In this document: positions 11,565-23,667 of the stretch, one piece after another
Numbering within the stretch: the first letter of the stretch is position 1
Layout: every line of letters starts with the position of its first letter
From: Polytrichum commune
Taxonomy: Eukaryota > Streptophyta > Polytrichopsida > Polytrichales > Polytrichaceae
Length of the DNA: 64,000 nt
Direction of reading: 5' to 3'
Assembly (NCBI GenBank): GCA_950295325.1
Contig: OX485806.1
Span: forward strand, 32,922,001 to 32,986,000
Notes under the pieces: model-generated
Told to the model about the DNA's origin: nothing
Databases searched by the model: none
What the model saw: only the letters and a program-made list of their open reading frames with translations
Translations under genes and position numbers: made by a program

Positions 11565-13455
11565 CTTCACTTCTCAAGTTCCACTGTTCCCAACAAAGCA
11601 GAAAAAAACGACCGTGGTGAGGACTAAGCCTTGAATTAGTAAAAAAGAACCAGATCCCCAATAAAAAATGCTCGGCAAACTTGCAACATATGTCCCAAGC
11701 TTTGTGGGCTAGTGCGCACTAAGCAAGCAGACCAAAATCTTCGTTCATTACCAAAGACCCACTACAGACCAATATATTCCACCATAACACTAAATTTGAC
11801 AGACATCGTCAAATCAATTGTCTGCCTTTACATAGTTGACCACAAGAAAGAATGGATTGCAGATGATCTCCCACTCAAACTATAACTCGGCTGCTATTGC
11901 GGTCACAGGCCACTGCCAGTGAAGGCCTCCCAACACAGGTGGCGGACACGGGACATTCTACTACGAACTTGTACAATTAGAAATCTCAACAAATCTCACT
12001 CAGAAGAAAATGAGGAATGCGATGATACTGAACACCAAACTCTCCCATTGGGAAAGCCAGGATTACTGAACTCTGCAAGTTTCCTCTGAGAATATGATAG
12101 AAGATTTGTCACACTGATTCCAACATATCTCTGATGCTGTCACTTCAATTCTTCACCAACATTCGTACGACAAAGCATTATCGTTGTTCCAAGGCACCAA
12201 AACCTTAGCTGATGCGAGATTCCCCTGAACCAAGCAGCGGCCCGAAGAGAGATTGCAACCAGCGCAACTATTAAATTTAGCATGATTCGACCCTCCATGA
12301 CTAACCATCCACCACTTAAAATTAAAGGTGAAGAGTAGAAAACAGAGGAGGTTGAGACAAAGCGTCTGAAACGAAAGACTAAGAAGAATGAAGCAGCATT
12401 CAAGGGGTCCCGCGCATGCGGCACAAAAGTATGCCTACCGACTCAAAAATTCCTCATGACACTATTCTAACCTCCCTCAAGTCCCACCGTCATGGCTACT
12501 ATAATCGGGAGGATAATTATAACTGCACACATGAACTCGCCACCAATTCTCCGATAATTAGTGCTACAGCGGCTAATTCCTCACAGGCCTCACAGATCAC
12601 ACAATTCGTGGATACATAAAGTCTCTAAAACCTCACAGCCATTGCGGCAGAACAGTCGTCCACCAAACTCCAAGTAACGAAATAACACACAATTACACCT
12701 CGCAAAACTCGATAGTACCATCGCAACGATCCTCAATCCAGACGCACAAATTCCCTTTCGTCTCCTCCTCCTCCTAGAAAATTGACCACCAATTCCTCGC
12801 GACCAAACCAAAACCAGAACCAGGAACAAGAACAAAGAACACAGCCCCTCCTACCGCATTATTATTCCCCACTCATCCCAAACACACTCAACCGCAAGCA
12901 TGTCGCGAAATTCACTCACCAAAATCCACGGCACCAAGAGGAAGAATTCCAAAGAAACACTGCTCCAAATCTTCGACAGGCTTATTTATTCACGATTACG
13001 CCATCCACGCTCCCGGCCGCACCATAACAACGGTTCCAAACCCTTCTGGACCACTCCTGACCTCGATCTTGCACCGAATTGCGTGAAAAAAAGACGGCAA
13101 TGACCAGGGAACGTGGCGGAAGAGATGTAATGACGAGGAGGTTGTGTCGAAATTGCCAATTCAGCGGAAAAACGGAAAAAAGATTGCACCCAGGACGTCG
13201 ACGAAGACGAAGCTCCCACTGCAGGTGCTGTTTGGGGACAGAGACTTCCGGGCTAAGGGAGGAGGAAACTGGTGGCCGTTCGATCTGGTCATGGACGATT
13301 GGAGCCCGTCAGATATGACTGGGTCTGAGTCAAATAACCTTAAATTACCGCGGTAATTTCTCGGTCTAGGGTGAATCGGGAAAAGGAGGGGTAAAACGGA
13401 CGAAGGTGAAAATAAACCGTAGGATCCCTAAGGCCGGGTCAGTTTCTTTAATAAC
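11565..13455. promoter_or_regulatory. Upstream region of the NPC gene, no other gene supported
   Basis: This is 5' flank and probable leader of the minus-strand NPC gene. It is less AT-rich than the DNA beyond 13.6 kb. Short frames on both strands show no recognisable domains. I cannot place the transcription start. Confidence 0.35.
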
Positions 13456-13638
13456 TTGAGTAGAGGCACCCAATAACCAATCACTTAAGATTTTTTTCAC
13501 TTTAGCACTCAAACTCAGGACATGTGTCATGGCATTATTGGCTCTGGCCTGATCAGAATTGGGTCCTGGCATAATTGAAATTACGGTATTTTATAGATTG
13601 TCAATAGGCTCCTGATTGGGAATAGGCGTCTCTATTAT
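13456..13638. mobile_element. MITE, AGTAGAGGCACC-TIR family
   Basis: The left end GAGTAGAGGCACCCAATAAC and the inverse of the right end (TAGAGACGCCTATTCCCAATC) are matching inverted termini. The same termini occur at 60.00-60.28 kb, and a lone left end occurs at about 24.30 kb. There is no coding sequence. Confidence 0.65.
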
Positions 13639-14221
13639 AGTCACTAAGCCTAAAGTCCCAAGCTTGGTCCAGGACCAAAAAACGGTCTTGTGTTTTTTAA
13701 AATCCCTCCTATATTATATAAGTAACTAGAACCATGTGGCTAGAGAAGGGAGCTCTAGATTTATCTGAAGTAATGTTTGATAGTTGGCACGTCTTTCCTT
13801 TTTCTTTCTGGAAATGTTTTTCTTTAGGAAATTATATAATCAACGAAAGTTTGAGGAAAATGAATTATGATGTCCAATGCAGACAAAATTGATGTTGTTC
13901 GATACCAACAAGGAAATGATGAGCAATTCTTTTTTCATGTGAAACCCACACATGTCAGTCCTTCACATCTTCTTGTCTTTTTACTTTTTATTTGAATTCT
14001 TTTTTTATGATTGGTTTTCCATCCACAAATTCCATGCAAAAATGACATCTTTTTATCAATTACTTTTCATAAAAGAATTAAAGTAAATTAGATCCATATG
14101 GAATAATATTGTACCGTGCACATACGCATGCATGTCATGACATTTTCCTTTAACAACACTTTTAAATAAATCTAGAGAACTCCTACTTGTTGTCATGGTT
14201 TCATTTTATTTCTTCTTCTCT

Positions 14222-14600
14222 TTTCATTTTCCAAGGGTTATCACTCAAGTTTTGTACACATGATTGATCAATCATCCAAGAGCAAAAGGATTATCATTAC
14301 ATGCCCGATGTTTCATCCATGGGGGCAGATAACTGTCCTTAATTTCCGTATTTTATCCATGAGTTGATCGGCTATGAGTGATAACCAGCCTTCTAAGTGC
14401 ATGGATGATTCAATGCTCACGTGGCAACGTCAATCACTCTCCGTTTGTTGGTGTTTATTAAGATGTGATATCATCCATACTTTTCAGATTTTGTCTATGA
14501 GTTGATCTCCGTTCTAATTGATAACCAGCTCAAGTATGTGGATGACTCGTTGCTCCTATGGCTCGTCATCCATTCCTCTTCTCATTGGTAATCTAGTCCA
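14222..14600. repeat. Diverged repeat related to the 54.9-55.3 kb tandem
   Basis: It contains two approximate units with the order CATCCAAGAGCA or TCATCCAT, then ATGAGTTGATC, then GATAACCAGC, then a GTGGATGAC/CATGGATGA box. The same order occurs in the 54.86-55.27 kb tandem dimer. It is not coding. Confidence 0.5.
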
Positions 14601-14876
14601 TAGAAGCTTATTTCTCCACCAGAGCATATTGTTCACTTGGGCATTTCACAATTGATATGTCACTTTGAAAGCTCTCAATATTTCAACCGTTATAAGATTT
14701 TACTACATCAAGCAAGTAACCAAGTTATTGATATGATCAATTTTTATTTCTAAATCATCTTACGAAACTTGTGTTTTTTAGGCAATTGTTAAAATTAAAG
14801 AAAATTTTGGTTTTTTATGGTTTTTTTTTCTTATTTGAATATAAATACTTTTAACTTTAGTTCCCATATACTAGTT

Positions 14877-14960
14877 AAAATTGCTACACTAAATACTGTA
14901 TTTAGTGTTGCTTACTATTTGGAATTATGCAATGCTATATCTATTTATTATACATCTCAT
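14877..14960 (+). mobile_element. Partial MITE end with hairpin terminus
   Basis: CTACACTAAATACTGTATTT, then AGTGTTGCTTACTATTTGGA, then ATTATGCAATGCTAT is one terminus of the family seen at 26.49, 59.25 and 6.02 kb. I found no matching right end downstream, so it looks like a truncated copy. Confidence 0.6.
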
Positions 14961-15889
14961 ATTTTGACCCTAAACCAACACCAAAGTAGTCTCATGATAT
15001 TAAGGTGGGAAGAATCAAGATAAATCTATAGGGAGTGAGTTTTTATCATACCCCTTAAACATGGTTATCATTAATCCTAAGCCAAAGTAGACCTACATGT
15101 ATGATGCTATATAATGGGTTACAATAGACTAGCACTCAAACATTTCCAAACAAACAATCAATTTCTTAGCAAATCTACAATGAGGTCAATGTAATGAAGT
15201 TAATAAATTTTGACATGTTGCAATTTAGATATGATTAACTAGCGAAAGTCTAGATCATTGTGAGCTAAAATGGTTACATAGTATCCCCAACACCCAGAAA
15301 CCAATAGTGTTGAGTGTGGTTAGGCCAAGACACTCTCACCTCCTTGAGTTGGCCCCCCACCAACATTGTTGAGGTAGAAAGGGTTCAATAAAACCCGATG
15401 CCCATAAAATTGTGGGCCGATTCATCTCCAGTGGGTCCTTTTAGTCTAATTGGGGGTCTCTAAGGTTATTTCCAGGTCGTGTCGTGTTAAATAATAAAGA
15501 AAAAAACTACATGCTAAAATATAATCCTTTGCATTTTCACCTTGGGTGATGTTGGGGGGGGGGGTAACTCAAAGAAGTGGATGTCTAGCCTTGGCCGTTG
15601 AGTGTGGAGTTTGATATCTCTCTCAACCACTATGTATTCAAGTAGAGGTTCATAGTTTCCCACTTTGAAGTTCAAAGTAGGCACCAAATGGAGTCACAGA
15701 GGGAACTGGGTAAATCTACCTTATGTGAACAACTCATCCATCCCAATTCAGAACTCCAACTTTATTACTTTGTTACATATTTTTTACTTTGATGATAAGC
15801 TGCCACAAGAAACACATCATGCAATGGGTGTATTATTGATGTGTGTATGTGTGTGCATGTGTTTTTTTTTCTTCCAACTATCTTCAAGG

Positions 15890-16240
15890 TACATTAAAAA
15901 ATCATGTTATTATGGACCACAACATTTTTCTAGAGGCCACGGTAATTTTCATAATGAGAATCAATGTGGACCACGTTAATTTTGAACTCACGCTAAATTC
16001 ATATTGAAAAAACAGCATGAGCCACATTAAAAAATTTCCCCATAAAACTAATGTGGGTGATTAGTTTATGTTGTGTTGTTGTTGTTCTGAAACTAATATC
16101 CAATGTGTTGGTTGGAAGTCTACATGAAGACTTAAGGGGAAGACCCAGGGTCTTGGACCCACCTTATATCCACCTTGACTAGAACATTAGTTTGGCCCAC
16201 GCTAATTTTCCACTTGCACTAATAGGACTATGTAGTGTAG
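15890..16240. repeat. Dispersed repeat, copy 1 (related to 27.33-27.60 kb)
   Basis: It shares GGTTGGAAGTCT, ATGAAGACT, GGAAGACCC and GGGTCTTGG(A/G)CCCAC with the 27.5-kb region. It ends at 16.19-16.24 kb with GGCCCACGCTAA and CACTAATAGGAC, the inverse of the start of the other copy. This suggests a TIR element family that is now decayed. Confidence 0.5.
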
Positions 16241-17253
16241 CAAGATACCTTCACCTTCCACAACTTTCATTTGTTAAGTGTTGAGTGAGGAGTAAGTAAG
16301 TCTCTATCACTTAAACAATTTTTTTTATATGATACATCCATGATGCTTTGATGTGAAACTTTCGGTTGAGCCAAAAAGAACCAAGCCCATAGTTCATACT
16401 TTAGACCCTTGGGTCGTACTTGGCCCATTCTTAATGCAAGAAGGTCCAAATTTGATGTGGAAAGCAATCACTCTCGTCTATGAATCTATTATACGGCTTA
16501 CCTAGTGCTTTTTTTTTTTTTGGTTTTTTTTTATGAGGCTACTAAATGGACAAGGAAGAATTTCATTTGGCTATTGATTTTTTTTTCATTTAAACTTTTT
16601 AAGTTGGCAATAGGTTACAATTTTTATTCTTCTAAGAAATCAGAGTAAATTTAGGTCACAAGAGAGGCATTGATATGGTGGATGTGTTGGTGAGAACACA
16701 CAAGTTGCGTGTGTTGGAAATTTGGAAAAGGAACATGTCCCAATTTCGCTAGACTAAAATTATAATAACCTTAGAACAAAATAAATTCAACATAGGACTA
16801 ACTATACTCTGCGGTTTACCTATGAAAATAGGTATTAAGCCACCTCTGCCCCCCATGATCATGTGGACATGGAGTAGAGGCGGTGAGCGGACATCACATG
16901 TCAGTGTAAAATGAACATTGATGTTCATTTTTTTTCAATTATTTTTTGTGTACATGGTCTTTGATGCGATGTTGCCATTGAACCCATCAAACCATGTTGA
17001 TCTATGTTATCTTATGGGCTTTATGTCCCTTCATTTTCAAGTTTTGATTCTAGAAGAAAATTAAAATCACCTATAGTTTTTTCTCCAATTTGGCTGCATG
17101 CAGTCACACCAAAAATTAAACACACACCCACATTGGGCATATCATGTCATGTGTTTTTGGCTGAACAACACATTTTTATTCAATCATGCATAGTTTGGCA
17201 TGATCTTATAGAGATCCACATGGAATAATGTGGGTTAATGGGGGTGTCTATTT

Positions 17254-18011
17254 CTCGGGGGGTGCACTGTACTAAACATGTACGAGTATACGTGAGTGCA
17301 CAGGAGGGGTATTGATTTGGACCTTGCCGTATTACGTATACATATGGTATACATGTTATAATTTATAATTACGTACATATATGGAAGGCCTTTAAAAAGT
17401 ATACAATAATTGTACTTGTATGGTACTGTTATTATACTACATATCATAAGTTTTCATATTGGACAAGTTTTCATAAGGTTTGGTTTGTTGGGAGAGTTTA
17501 TAGGATGCGGAGGAAGTTTGGTAATCGTTGGGTGGAGTATAGGGATCCAATTGACTTGATGGACCGTCCATCAAACGTGGAGATTGGTTTATGTTGGTAT
17601 CAAAAAGGGGCTAACAACAAGTGGACATATGATCTTACTAATCATTTGATGGTAGACTTAGAGACAATAATTGCATTGGCTACAATGACATATATTGGTG
17701 AATCAAATGTTTATGAGTTACATCCGGGAGATGAAAAAGTTTTCAACGACTTTGCTGATGAAAGCTAGGATATTTTGTTATACATATTATAGGGGTTGAT
17801 TATTGTTCAAAAGTATATTTGTATACTTATGTTAATGACTATATATGAATGGATGTTTTTTTGTGTATACATATTGTCACTTGTATATTTATTGTTGCAA
17901 TTGTATGTGTATTACTTCATTTCACAAAAAATAACTTGTATATAGGGGGTTTTTAGAGTATGCAATGAACGCACATGATTCTAGGTTTTAATGAAAGGTG
18001 CACCCCCCGAG
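17254..18011. mobile_element. 758-bp TIR transposon with 8-bp target duplication
   Basis: Perfect 14-bp terminal inverted repeats, CTCGGGGGGTGCAC at 17254-17267 and GTGCACCCCCCGAG at 17998-18011, are flanked by a perfect 8-bp direct repeat GTCTATTT at 17246-17253 and 18012-18019. An 8-bp duplication is the hAT hallmark but not unique to it. The subterminal DNA is very AT-rich with ATAC/GTAT palindromes. The interior carries one protein-like frame (17505-17768). I recognise no transposase, so the element is probably non-autonomous. The intact ends and duplication imply comparatively recent insertion. Confidence 0.85.
17505..17768 (+). CDS. Unidentified ORF inside the 758-bp TIR element
   Basis: This is an 87-codon frame from an ATG. 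The same frame is stop-free back to about 17314, roughly 150 codons, which is notable in AT-rich DNA. Composition is protein-like: RRKFGNRWVEYRDPIDLMDR, then Trp-Tyr rich segments, then an acidic C-terminus ending FNDFADES. I recognise no domain. It could be a captured host exon or a remnant of an element-encoded protein. It lies wholly within the TIRs. Expression is unknown. Confidence 0.35.
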   Translation: MRRKFGNRWVEYRDPIDLMDRPSNVEIGLCWYQKGANNKWTYDLTNHLMVDLETIIALATMTYIGESNVYELHPGDEKVFNDFADES

Positions 18012-18939
18012 GTCTATTTGGGGCCCATTCACCTTTTTTAGACACCAAGTTGGGATGTTGGCAAGTTTCTTTACCCCGCCCCCCTTTGGTCTTCATAAGA
18101 TTTGGTGGGGAGGAACTTAAAAAGCAAGACATCCAACCAACCCTTCCATACTTATGGACTAAAGGTGGGTACACTAAATATGGACAATGCTCCTTAATGG
18201 TTTCTATAAATGCAAACATATGCAAGTGTGAAATGTACACATTTGAAAGAAAACCGTGGTGATGGGTGTCAGTTCTCAAGTGAGTGCAGTTGAGTGGCAG
18301 AATGCACACTACAACCGTAGTGAGTGCAACCCTTAGAGCGGCAATCACTTGTGCAAACCAAGCAAGTACAAAGTTATAGCAGCCAATGTCGGATCGTGGC
18401 ACACTATTGCGATACCATTATCAACGCCTTCCATGTAAACTTCTGACCCTCGCATTGAATTTTAGGGTTAGCCCATTTTGTGGGTGCATGCTTGCCTTTC
18501 TTCGTGTGGCAACACTTCATGTTCCCTAAATGTGCAAGCCACATTCCTCACAATCTTGAAACTCCCCCTGCGCTCAAAGTGTGCACCAACGGTGGAGCCA
18601 GCACATCAAAAGGATATGCGGCAAGAAAGGGTGAGAGGGTGAAGGGTCGGTGTTAGATTAATCTCTAGAACGTGGACCTACAAGTGGGACCTTCAAGAAA
18701 CCAACATGGTTGTAAATACCATGCCACAATGTGTTTTATCTTCAACATAGCATGCCATGAACATAGGAATGAAACATAGGACTGCCATAATGTATAGTTG
18801 GATGTGCATGTTAGAACATTAAAGCCAATCAAGTGAATTGTATAGGGGTTAAAATTTTATAATGACACATTGGTTGTGATTTGATAGGCTTAAACAAAAG
18901 ATTCATAGATTGTGAATGTGCTTCAATGCGTTTTGTATA

Positions 18940-19870
18940 TTAATGAATAGTGAGCTTTAAATGTGTTTGAGGCATGTAGGCATTGTGTGGTTGAGGCATG
19001 TGCCTTTGTGTGATTGGATGTGCTTTAGGTAGAGGTTGTTTCATGTTGACCCATATGAGATTGAAAGGTTGGTAAAGTGTGAGAGGCTCCTAGAGGTTGA
19101 ATTCATGGTTGGATGTGCTTGAGGCACGGGTAGATCACTCTAAGGCATTCTTGTGCACCACGTGCGGCTGGGGGTTTTTTTTTGTTTTGGGGCTATTTAC
19201 CTTCAAGGGTTGAATTAAAGCTCCCTATAATTACTTAAATTTCAAAAATGGCCCATTTGTTTGCACCCTTCCATTACTTATATTGTCCAAGTCACTGCAA
19301 TTTTTTGTACTCTATATTCCTTTTAAGTAATTTTGGACAGACGGAAATCCCAATTATTATCCATCCCCGTGAGTCCTAAACCCATTTACATACCATACTA
19401 AACATACCTTCTAGGATCCTTATCTTCAGCCCCTATATTAATTATTTTTAAAATAATGGCCCACGTTTTATGTCCATCTAACTTACTTATAATGGGATTG
19501 TCTACATTTAATGGCCCCTTCATTATTTGGAATTCCTTTATAATTTTTATTTCAAATGATTTTAATCATCTCTATATTATGCCGCACGTCGTTTTTAAAA
19601 TGCACTAAGTGATCTACCCATGGCTTGAGGCATTGGAAGAGCTCAATGCTTGGCATGTCAACTTCTCGTCCTCAAAAGGTAGAGGTCACTTTATGATCTA
19701 GCATGTGAGATTGAATTCATGGTTGAGTGTGAGAGGTTTCTTTAACATGTTGTGTTTTTGAAAATGCTTGAGGCATTGGTAGAGCCCAATGCTTGGTATG
19801 TCAACTTCTTATGTTCAATAGGTAGAGGTCAATTTATATTATATCTTGTGAGCTTGAATGTTTTAACATT
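18940..19870 (+). repeat. Degenerate tandem repeat split by a TIR element
   Basis: Units share CTTGAGGCA(T/C), GGTAGAG, AATGCTTGG(C/T)ATGTCAAC, GGTAGAGGT and TTGAATTCATGGTTG. The two clearest units begin at about 19.62 and 19.77 kb (period about 150 bp). Weaker ones lie at 18.96-19.13 kb. The element at 19128-19619 interrupts the array. Confidence 0.55.
19128..19619. mobile_element. 492-bp TIR element inserted in a tandem repeat
   Basis: The left end GGGTAGATCACTCTAAGGCA, then CACGTGCGGC, matches the inverse of the right end GCCGCACGTCG, then TGCACTAAGTGATCTACCC. The imperfect TIR is about 40 bp. There is no convincing target duplication and no coding frame. It disrupts the CTTGAGGCAT repeat array. 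Confidence 0.7.
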
Positions 19871-19984
19871 TCCAAACACGAAAGGGTTGCATAATGACCA
19901 CAACCCTAAAACAACACACCTATCATTGTGAAGAGGATGGGTTGGAATAATGCAATGAACCTATAAATGTAGATCCACGAAGTC

Positions 19985-20527
19985 TCAATCCACCACCGCC
20001 AACCTCTCTCTTATTGCATCAAAAGGATTAGGTGCCACATTTATGTCAATATGCCTTGCGTGACCTTCCAAACCCGTGCCATCATATGTTACCATGTATA
20101 GAAGTGATTGATCCAAATCATGTGACTCAAGCTCAACCTCACCATCAAATCGAAGCATATGAGCTCCAAGATTGCTACAATCCTCATGCAATTGCCACCT
20201 ATAGTACATATCCATAAGGGGAGGAGATGCATACATGTGGGGCGTACGTACACTTTCCCAGAAGTTGGGAGGAAGGTGATCATGATAATGCCATACAAAT
20301 TGACTGGGGAGAAGGCAAGCATTGGTGAGATATAGCAAAAGGCATTCCAACACACATAACACACGAGTAGAATGTCAATCATGCATCTTTCAATGAAAAA
20401 ACTCATGAGATGGATAGGCACTAACCCAATTTGCACAAATTAAAGTCGGCCTCATGACGTAAAGAATGAGAATAGTAGGCGTAGCAAAACAATTTGTAGC
20501 CATGCCAATAATCCTCCGCCCTAACCA
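19985..20527 (-). pseudogene. Possible decayed multi-exon gene fragment
   Basis: On the minus strand a protein-like exon at about 20306-19985 contains VWHYHDHLPPNFWESVRTPH and ends NPFDAIRERLAVVD-stop. It follows a pyrimidine-rich stretch ending CTCCCCAG. A second block at about 20524-20431 (RAEDYWHGYKLFCYAYYSHS) has a credible acceptor (TTATGGTTAG) and donor (GTTAGTG). The best frames of the two blocks do not join in phase, so one base change or mis-splicing must be assumed. I do not recognise the family. A pseudogene is more likely than a functional gene. Confidence 0.35.
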
Positions 20528-20846
20528 TAAGAGAAGAAACAAAGAGGCAAAAAATGAGAAGAAGAACACAAAACATGCACAAGAAGGGAATGCACCAAAT
20601 TAGCTGCCTAGATATCCACAACCGTGGATCACAAATCAATATCACGATGAATAAAAAAAATCACACCCCAAATCTAAACTATTATGCCAAAGGCCATGTT
20701 TATGCTAGCCTAAGATAGGCATTGATCGTTGTTGCTCAAAGTCATAGCCAGTTGCTCAAAGTCGTAGCCGCTCCGAGCCGCAACAACAACCAACATGCGG
20801 GAATAGCAAGCGTTGGTTAAAGCGCGATGGCTAGCACGAATGTTAG

Positions 20847-21053
20847 TCACCAAGCATCCTCGTTGGGCAACATAGTTTGGTGTCTTAAAAGGATGAAAAC
20901 CAATGGGCCCATTGGTAAATGCACGACATATGCGGGCTCCGCCCTGGCACCGTCAATTGTGCCAGTTACCAAATTATACATGGCATCCCTCTCCCACCCT
21001 TCACAATTTTGAACAAGGAATTGCCCTGTACCCACTATGTGCAGCCTTAACAC
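20847..21053 (-). pseudogene. Protein-like minus-strand fragment upstream of the 20.3-kb blocks
   Basis: The frame contains VGTGQFLVQNCEGWERDAMY, then LVTGTIDGARAEPAYVVHLP, and terminates after LPNEDAW. It has a non-random look and lies in the same orientation just upstream of the 20.0-20.5 kb blocks, so it may be an earlier exon of the same decayed gene. The family is unknown. Confidence 0.25.
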
Positions 21054-21439
21054 CTATAATTTAGAGGTAGATGGCACGGCTTGTTGTCCAAAACCAACAT
21101 TGTAAAAGATGTGTATTACAATAAGATTGAACCATGTGCTCGTCGTTTTGGGTGTCACGTGAACACAATTGGGAGGGTCTATATAATATGATTGTTTGAA
21201 ACAAAGGGAAATTGCTTCTTTGACCTCCTATAAAATTTTGCATCTCAACTTTAATTGCAAACCTTGAAATGACAATCCTCTCAACTTGCAATCAATCATT
21301 GATAGAGGCAATTCCCAATCCAATCTAAACAACTAGAATTGCATTTGGAGCTAGAAGTGTGCACAATAGGGCCACACACCTTAGGTGACACCCTTCAAAT
21401 GGATGACAAGCACACAAGAGTATTGCAGGAAAATCCTAT

Positions 21440-21680
21440 GAATATTTCTTCATTGTCCTAAAATGAACAAGACAGAGAGAAAATTATCCCATATGAAGGT
21501 ACCTTTCATACATCCAACCCTAAAATAAAATGCAAACTGGAGACTACATTGAGGTGACACCAAATTCAACTTTAAAGACCCCAAATTAGTCCAGTCCATG
21601 TCAATCGAAATGAATGTACCACAAACCTATAAAGGATCGTGGCTTTTAATGTGGATTGGATGAGAAGTAGGACCCTTATT
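21440..21680 (+). repeat. Dispersed repeat family, copy 1 (others at 25.9 and 63.05 kb)
   Basis: Shared features in order are a CAT(A/T)CATCCAAC box, a CACCAAATT-type box, ACCCCAAATTAGT, GTCAATCGAAATGAA-like sequence, and ACAAACCTATAAAGG(A/G)TC. No coding potential is seen. Confidence 0.45.
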
Positions 21681-22715
21681 AGTCGGCAATAATTCCCTTT
21701 TGTTCAACCCTTTTTAGCATTGGAAGCTTCTCATTGGGTTTGATTGTATCTCCACATGATGCCAAGGATGATCCTGTTCCCAATTTATTCCACCTCATCC
21801 ACTTGTGTTCCAAAGGGGTTGGATGAGGTTAGTCATCAACTACTTTCATCCAAATTGGTCGGAGACGTGTGTGATAAGTTGGATTGTGGATTGTAAATGA
21901 GGGATGAAATCAACCGTAAGCTTACTTCAAAACTCTGGTAAACAACAAAAGAGTTATGGATGTGTGTTGAAAAGTTGTGCTTACTTCCGGCTTTTTTAGT
22001 AAAGGAAGGAACAATTATTGTTGTTGTCATTGGAAGTTCTCAAAAAGGAAAGGAATTGATTTACACTCCGTTCACGTTATATATGATGAAGTGCCCACAA
22101 TAATTCCGAAAAGCCTACATTGCACTACTTCCTTTGGATGAAGCAAATGTTGAACCCACTTCACCGTAACATTACTGAGCGGGTGTGGGCCCTGGGATAT
22201 AATACAACCATGGGATGTTGGGAGCTCAGTCTGAATTTGAGTGTCCATGCAGGGGGTTTCGCATCCCATGGTCACATTCCTAGAGCCCACATAATGAACG
22301 CACACTGCTTAATAAAGTTATGACCGATGTTGAAGGCCCCACAAGAAGGCCAGGGTTGGGCACCCACCTTTTGAGTTGGGCCACCACGAACATTACCCAA
22401 GAGAAAAATGCAATCAATTTCATTATAGTATGTAGTTTTTAAGAAAAATAAAATTAGTTGACACCAAACTTAGTACTAGAGGCCTTGAATCAATCTAGAG
22501 GCACCCACTTGAGATGAATGTGTTATAAATTTGTTGGGAGAATGAGAATTATTGTAGTATACGAGCCTACCTCTCATCCATCCACCCAACATGAAAACTT
22601 GACCCCATATAGATTTGTTGCCGAATCATCTCAAATGACCTCTAGGAGTGTAACTTGGAGTCTTTAAAGCTACTTCATGTGTCAAATCAACTGATACCCT
22701 CCCCACACTCAATAA

Positions 22716-22872
22716 TGGTAACAACCAGTGGACGGCTCCCACCGGTATGGGGATTGTTTTGTTCGCTTTTAGCCAATGAACAACTAAAACTCACGTACAT
22801 TACATCCAGTCACTCGCTAAAAGTGATAGAAAGTCCCCCATACCGGTGTAAGCCGTCCGTTGGCTATTACCA
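22716..22872. mobile_element. 157-bp MITE with ~40-bp TIRs
   Basis: The left arm TGGTAACAACCAGTGGACGG, then CTCCCACCGGTATGGGGA, matches the inverse of the right arm (TCCCCCATACCGGTGTAAGC, then CGTCCGTTGGCTATTACCA). The arms make up half the element, so transcripts would fold into a tight hairpin. No target duplication is evident. Confidence 0.8.
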
Positions 22873-23253
22873 CCAGTAGGTGTGGGGACCAGCGTCCGGC
22901 AAGAGCCTAAGGCTAATACAAATGCATCCTACAAAATTTGTGACTTAGCCTATAAAATTTTGAAAGTGTAGGGCAAAGAGCCTATGGACAATTTAAAAAC
23001 ATAGGATATCAACCTATGTGATAAAAAACATGTAGGAAATTTTGCCTACAAATTTTTTAAAAGAGAGGATTTTAGCCATTCATCCTTCTTCAAATTGGGA
23101 AATTAGTTGGCCTAAGTACATATCTTTAGGCTATATCTTGCAGGAAGAGTAGAGGTTGAATCAGAAGATGGTGAGGACTTTCACCCTTAAACTCATTTGA
23201 ATTTTAGCAACCTTTCATAACTTATAATCAACTCTTTAAAAAAGAGTTGATTA

Positions 23254-23311
23254 ATCCTTGGCCTTCAAACGTGGTGAAGGGCTTAGCCAGGTTCAATTCC
23301 TGCCAAGGATA
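23254..23311 (+). other. tRNA-like remnant
   Basis: ATCCTTGGC and GCCAAGGAT pair as an acceptor-like stem around a B-box-like GGTTCAATTCC with a 4-bp T-arm. At about 57 nt it lacks room for both D and anticodon arms, so it is not a functional tRNA. A tRNA-derived repeat fragment is the best reading. Confidence 0.3.
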
Positions 23312-23626
23312 CCACTTAGTACTCAAATTTTAAATTTAAAGCCTACAACATTAAAAGATATGAAGGATTTTAACCTACTAAAAATAAGTTTTGAAGGCAA
23401 TTGGCGGGTAACTTAAAAACTCAAAAGGTTTTCAACTTACAAAAATTTGATATTGTAGGATGCAACCTATGCCATGAGGGAAATAGCCTATGCCCTTTTA
23501 AAGAGGTAGGCAATTAACCTTAATAACTTCAAAAACTTTTCGGACGTTGGTGGGGACAATATAAGAAAATAAACCTCCGGGTTGCATACTATTTCAAGGC
23601 TTTTATGTTGGATAAATGAGAGGTAT

Positions 23627-23627
<1 letters not shown>

Positions 23628-23663
<36 letters not shown>
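23628..23663 (+). repeat. (CT)n microsatellite
   Basis: About 36 bases of nearly perfect CT dinucleotides directly precede the left arm of the fold-back at 23668. Confidence 0.95.

Positions 23664-23667
<4 letters not shown>

Noticed and set aside
22716-22872. microRNA precursor
   Set aside because: The hairpin is long and nearly symmetrical with TIR character; a MITE explains it better without small-RNA evidence.
23254-23311. Functional tRNA gene
   Set aside because: The acceptor-like and T-arm-like parts are present, but the element is too short for D and anticodon arms, and the T stem has a mismatch.
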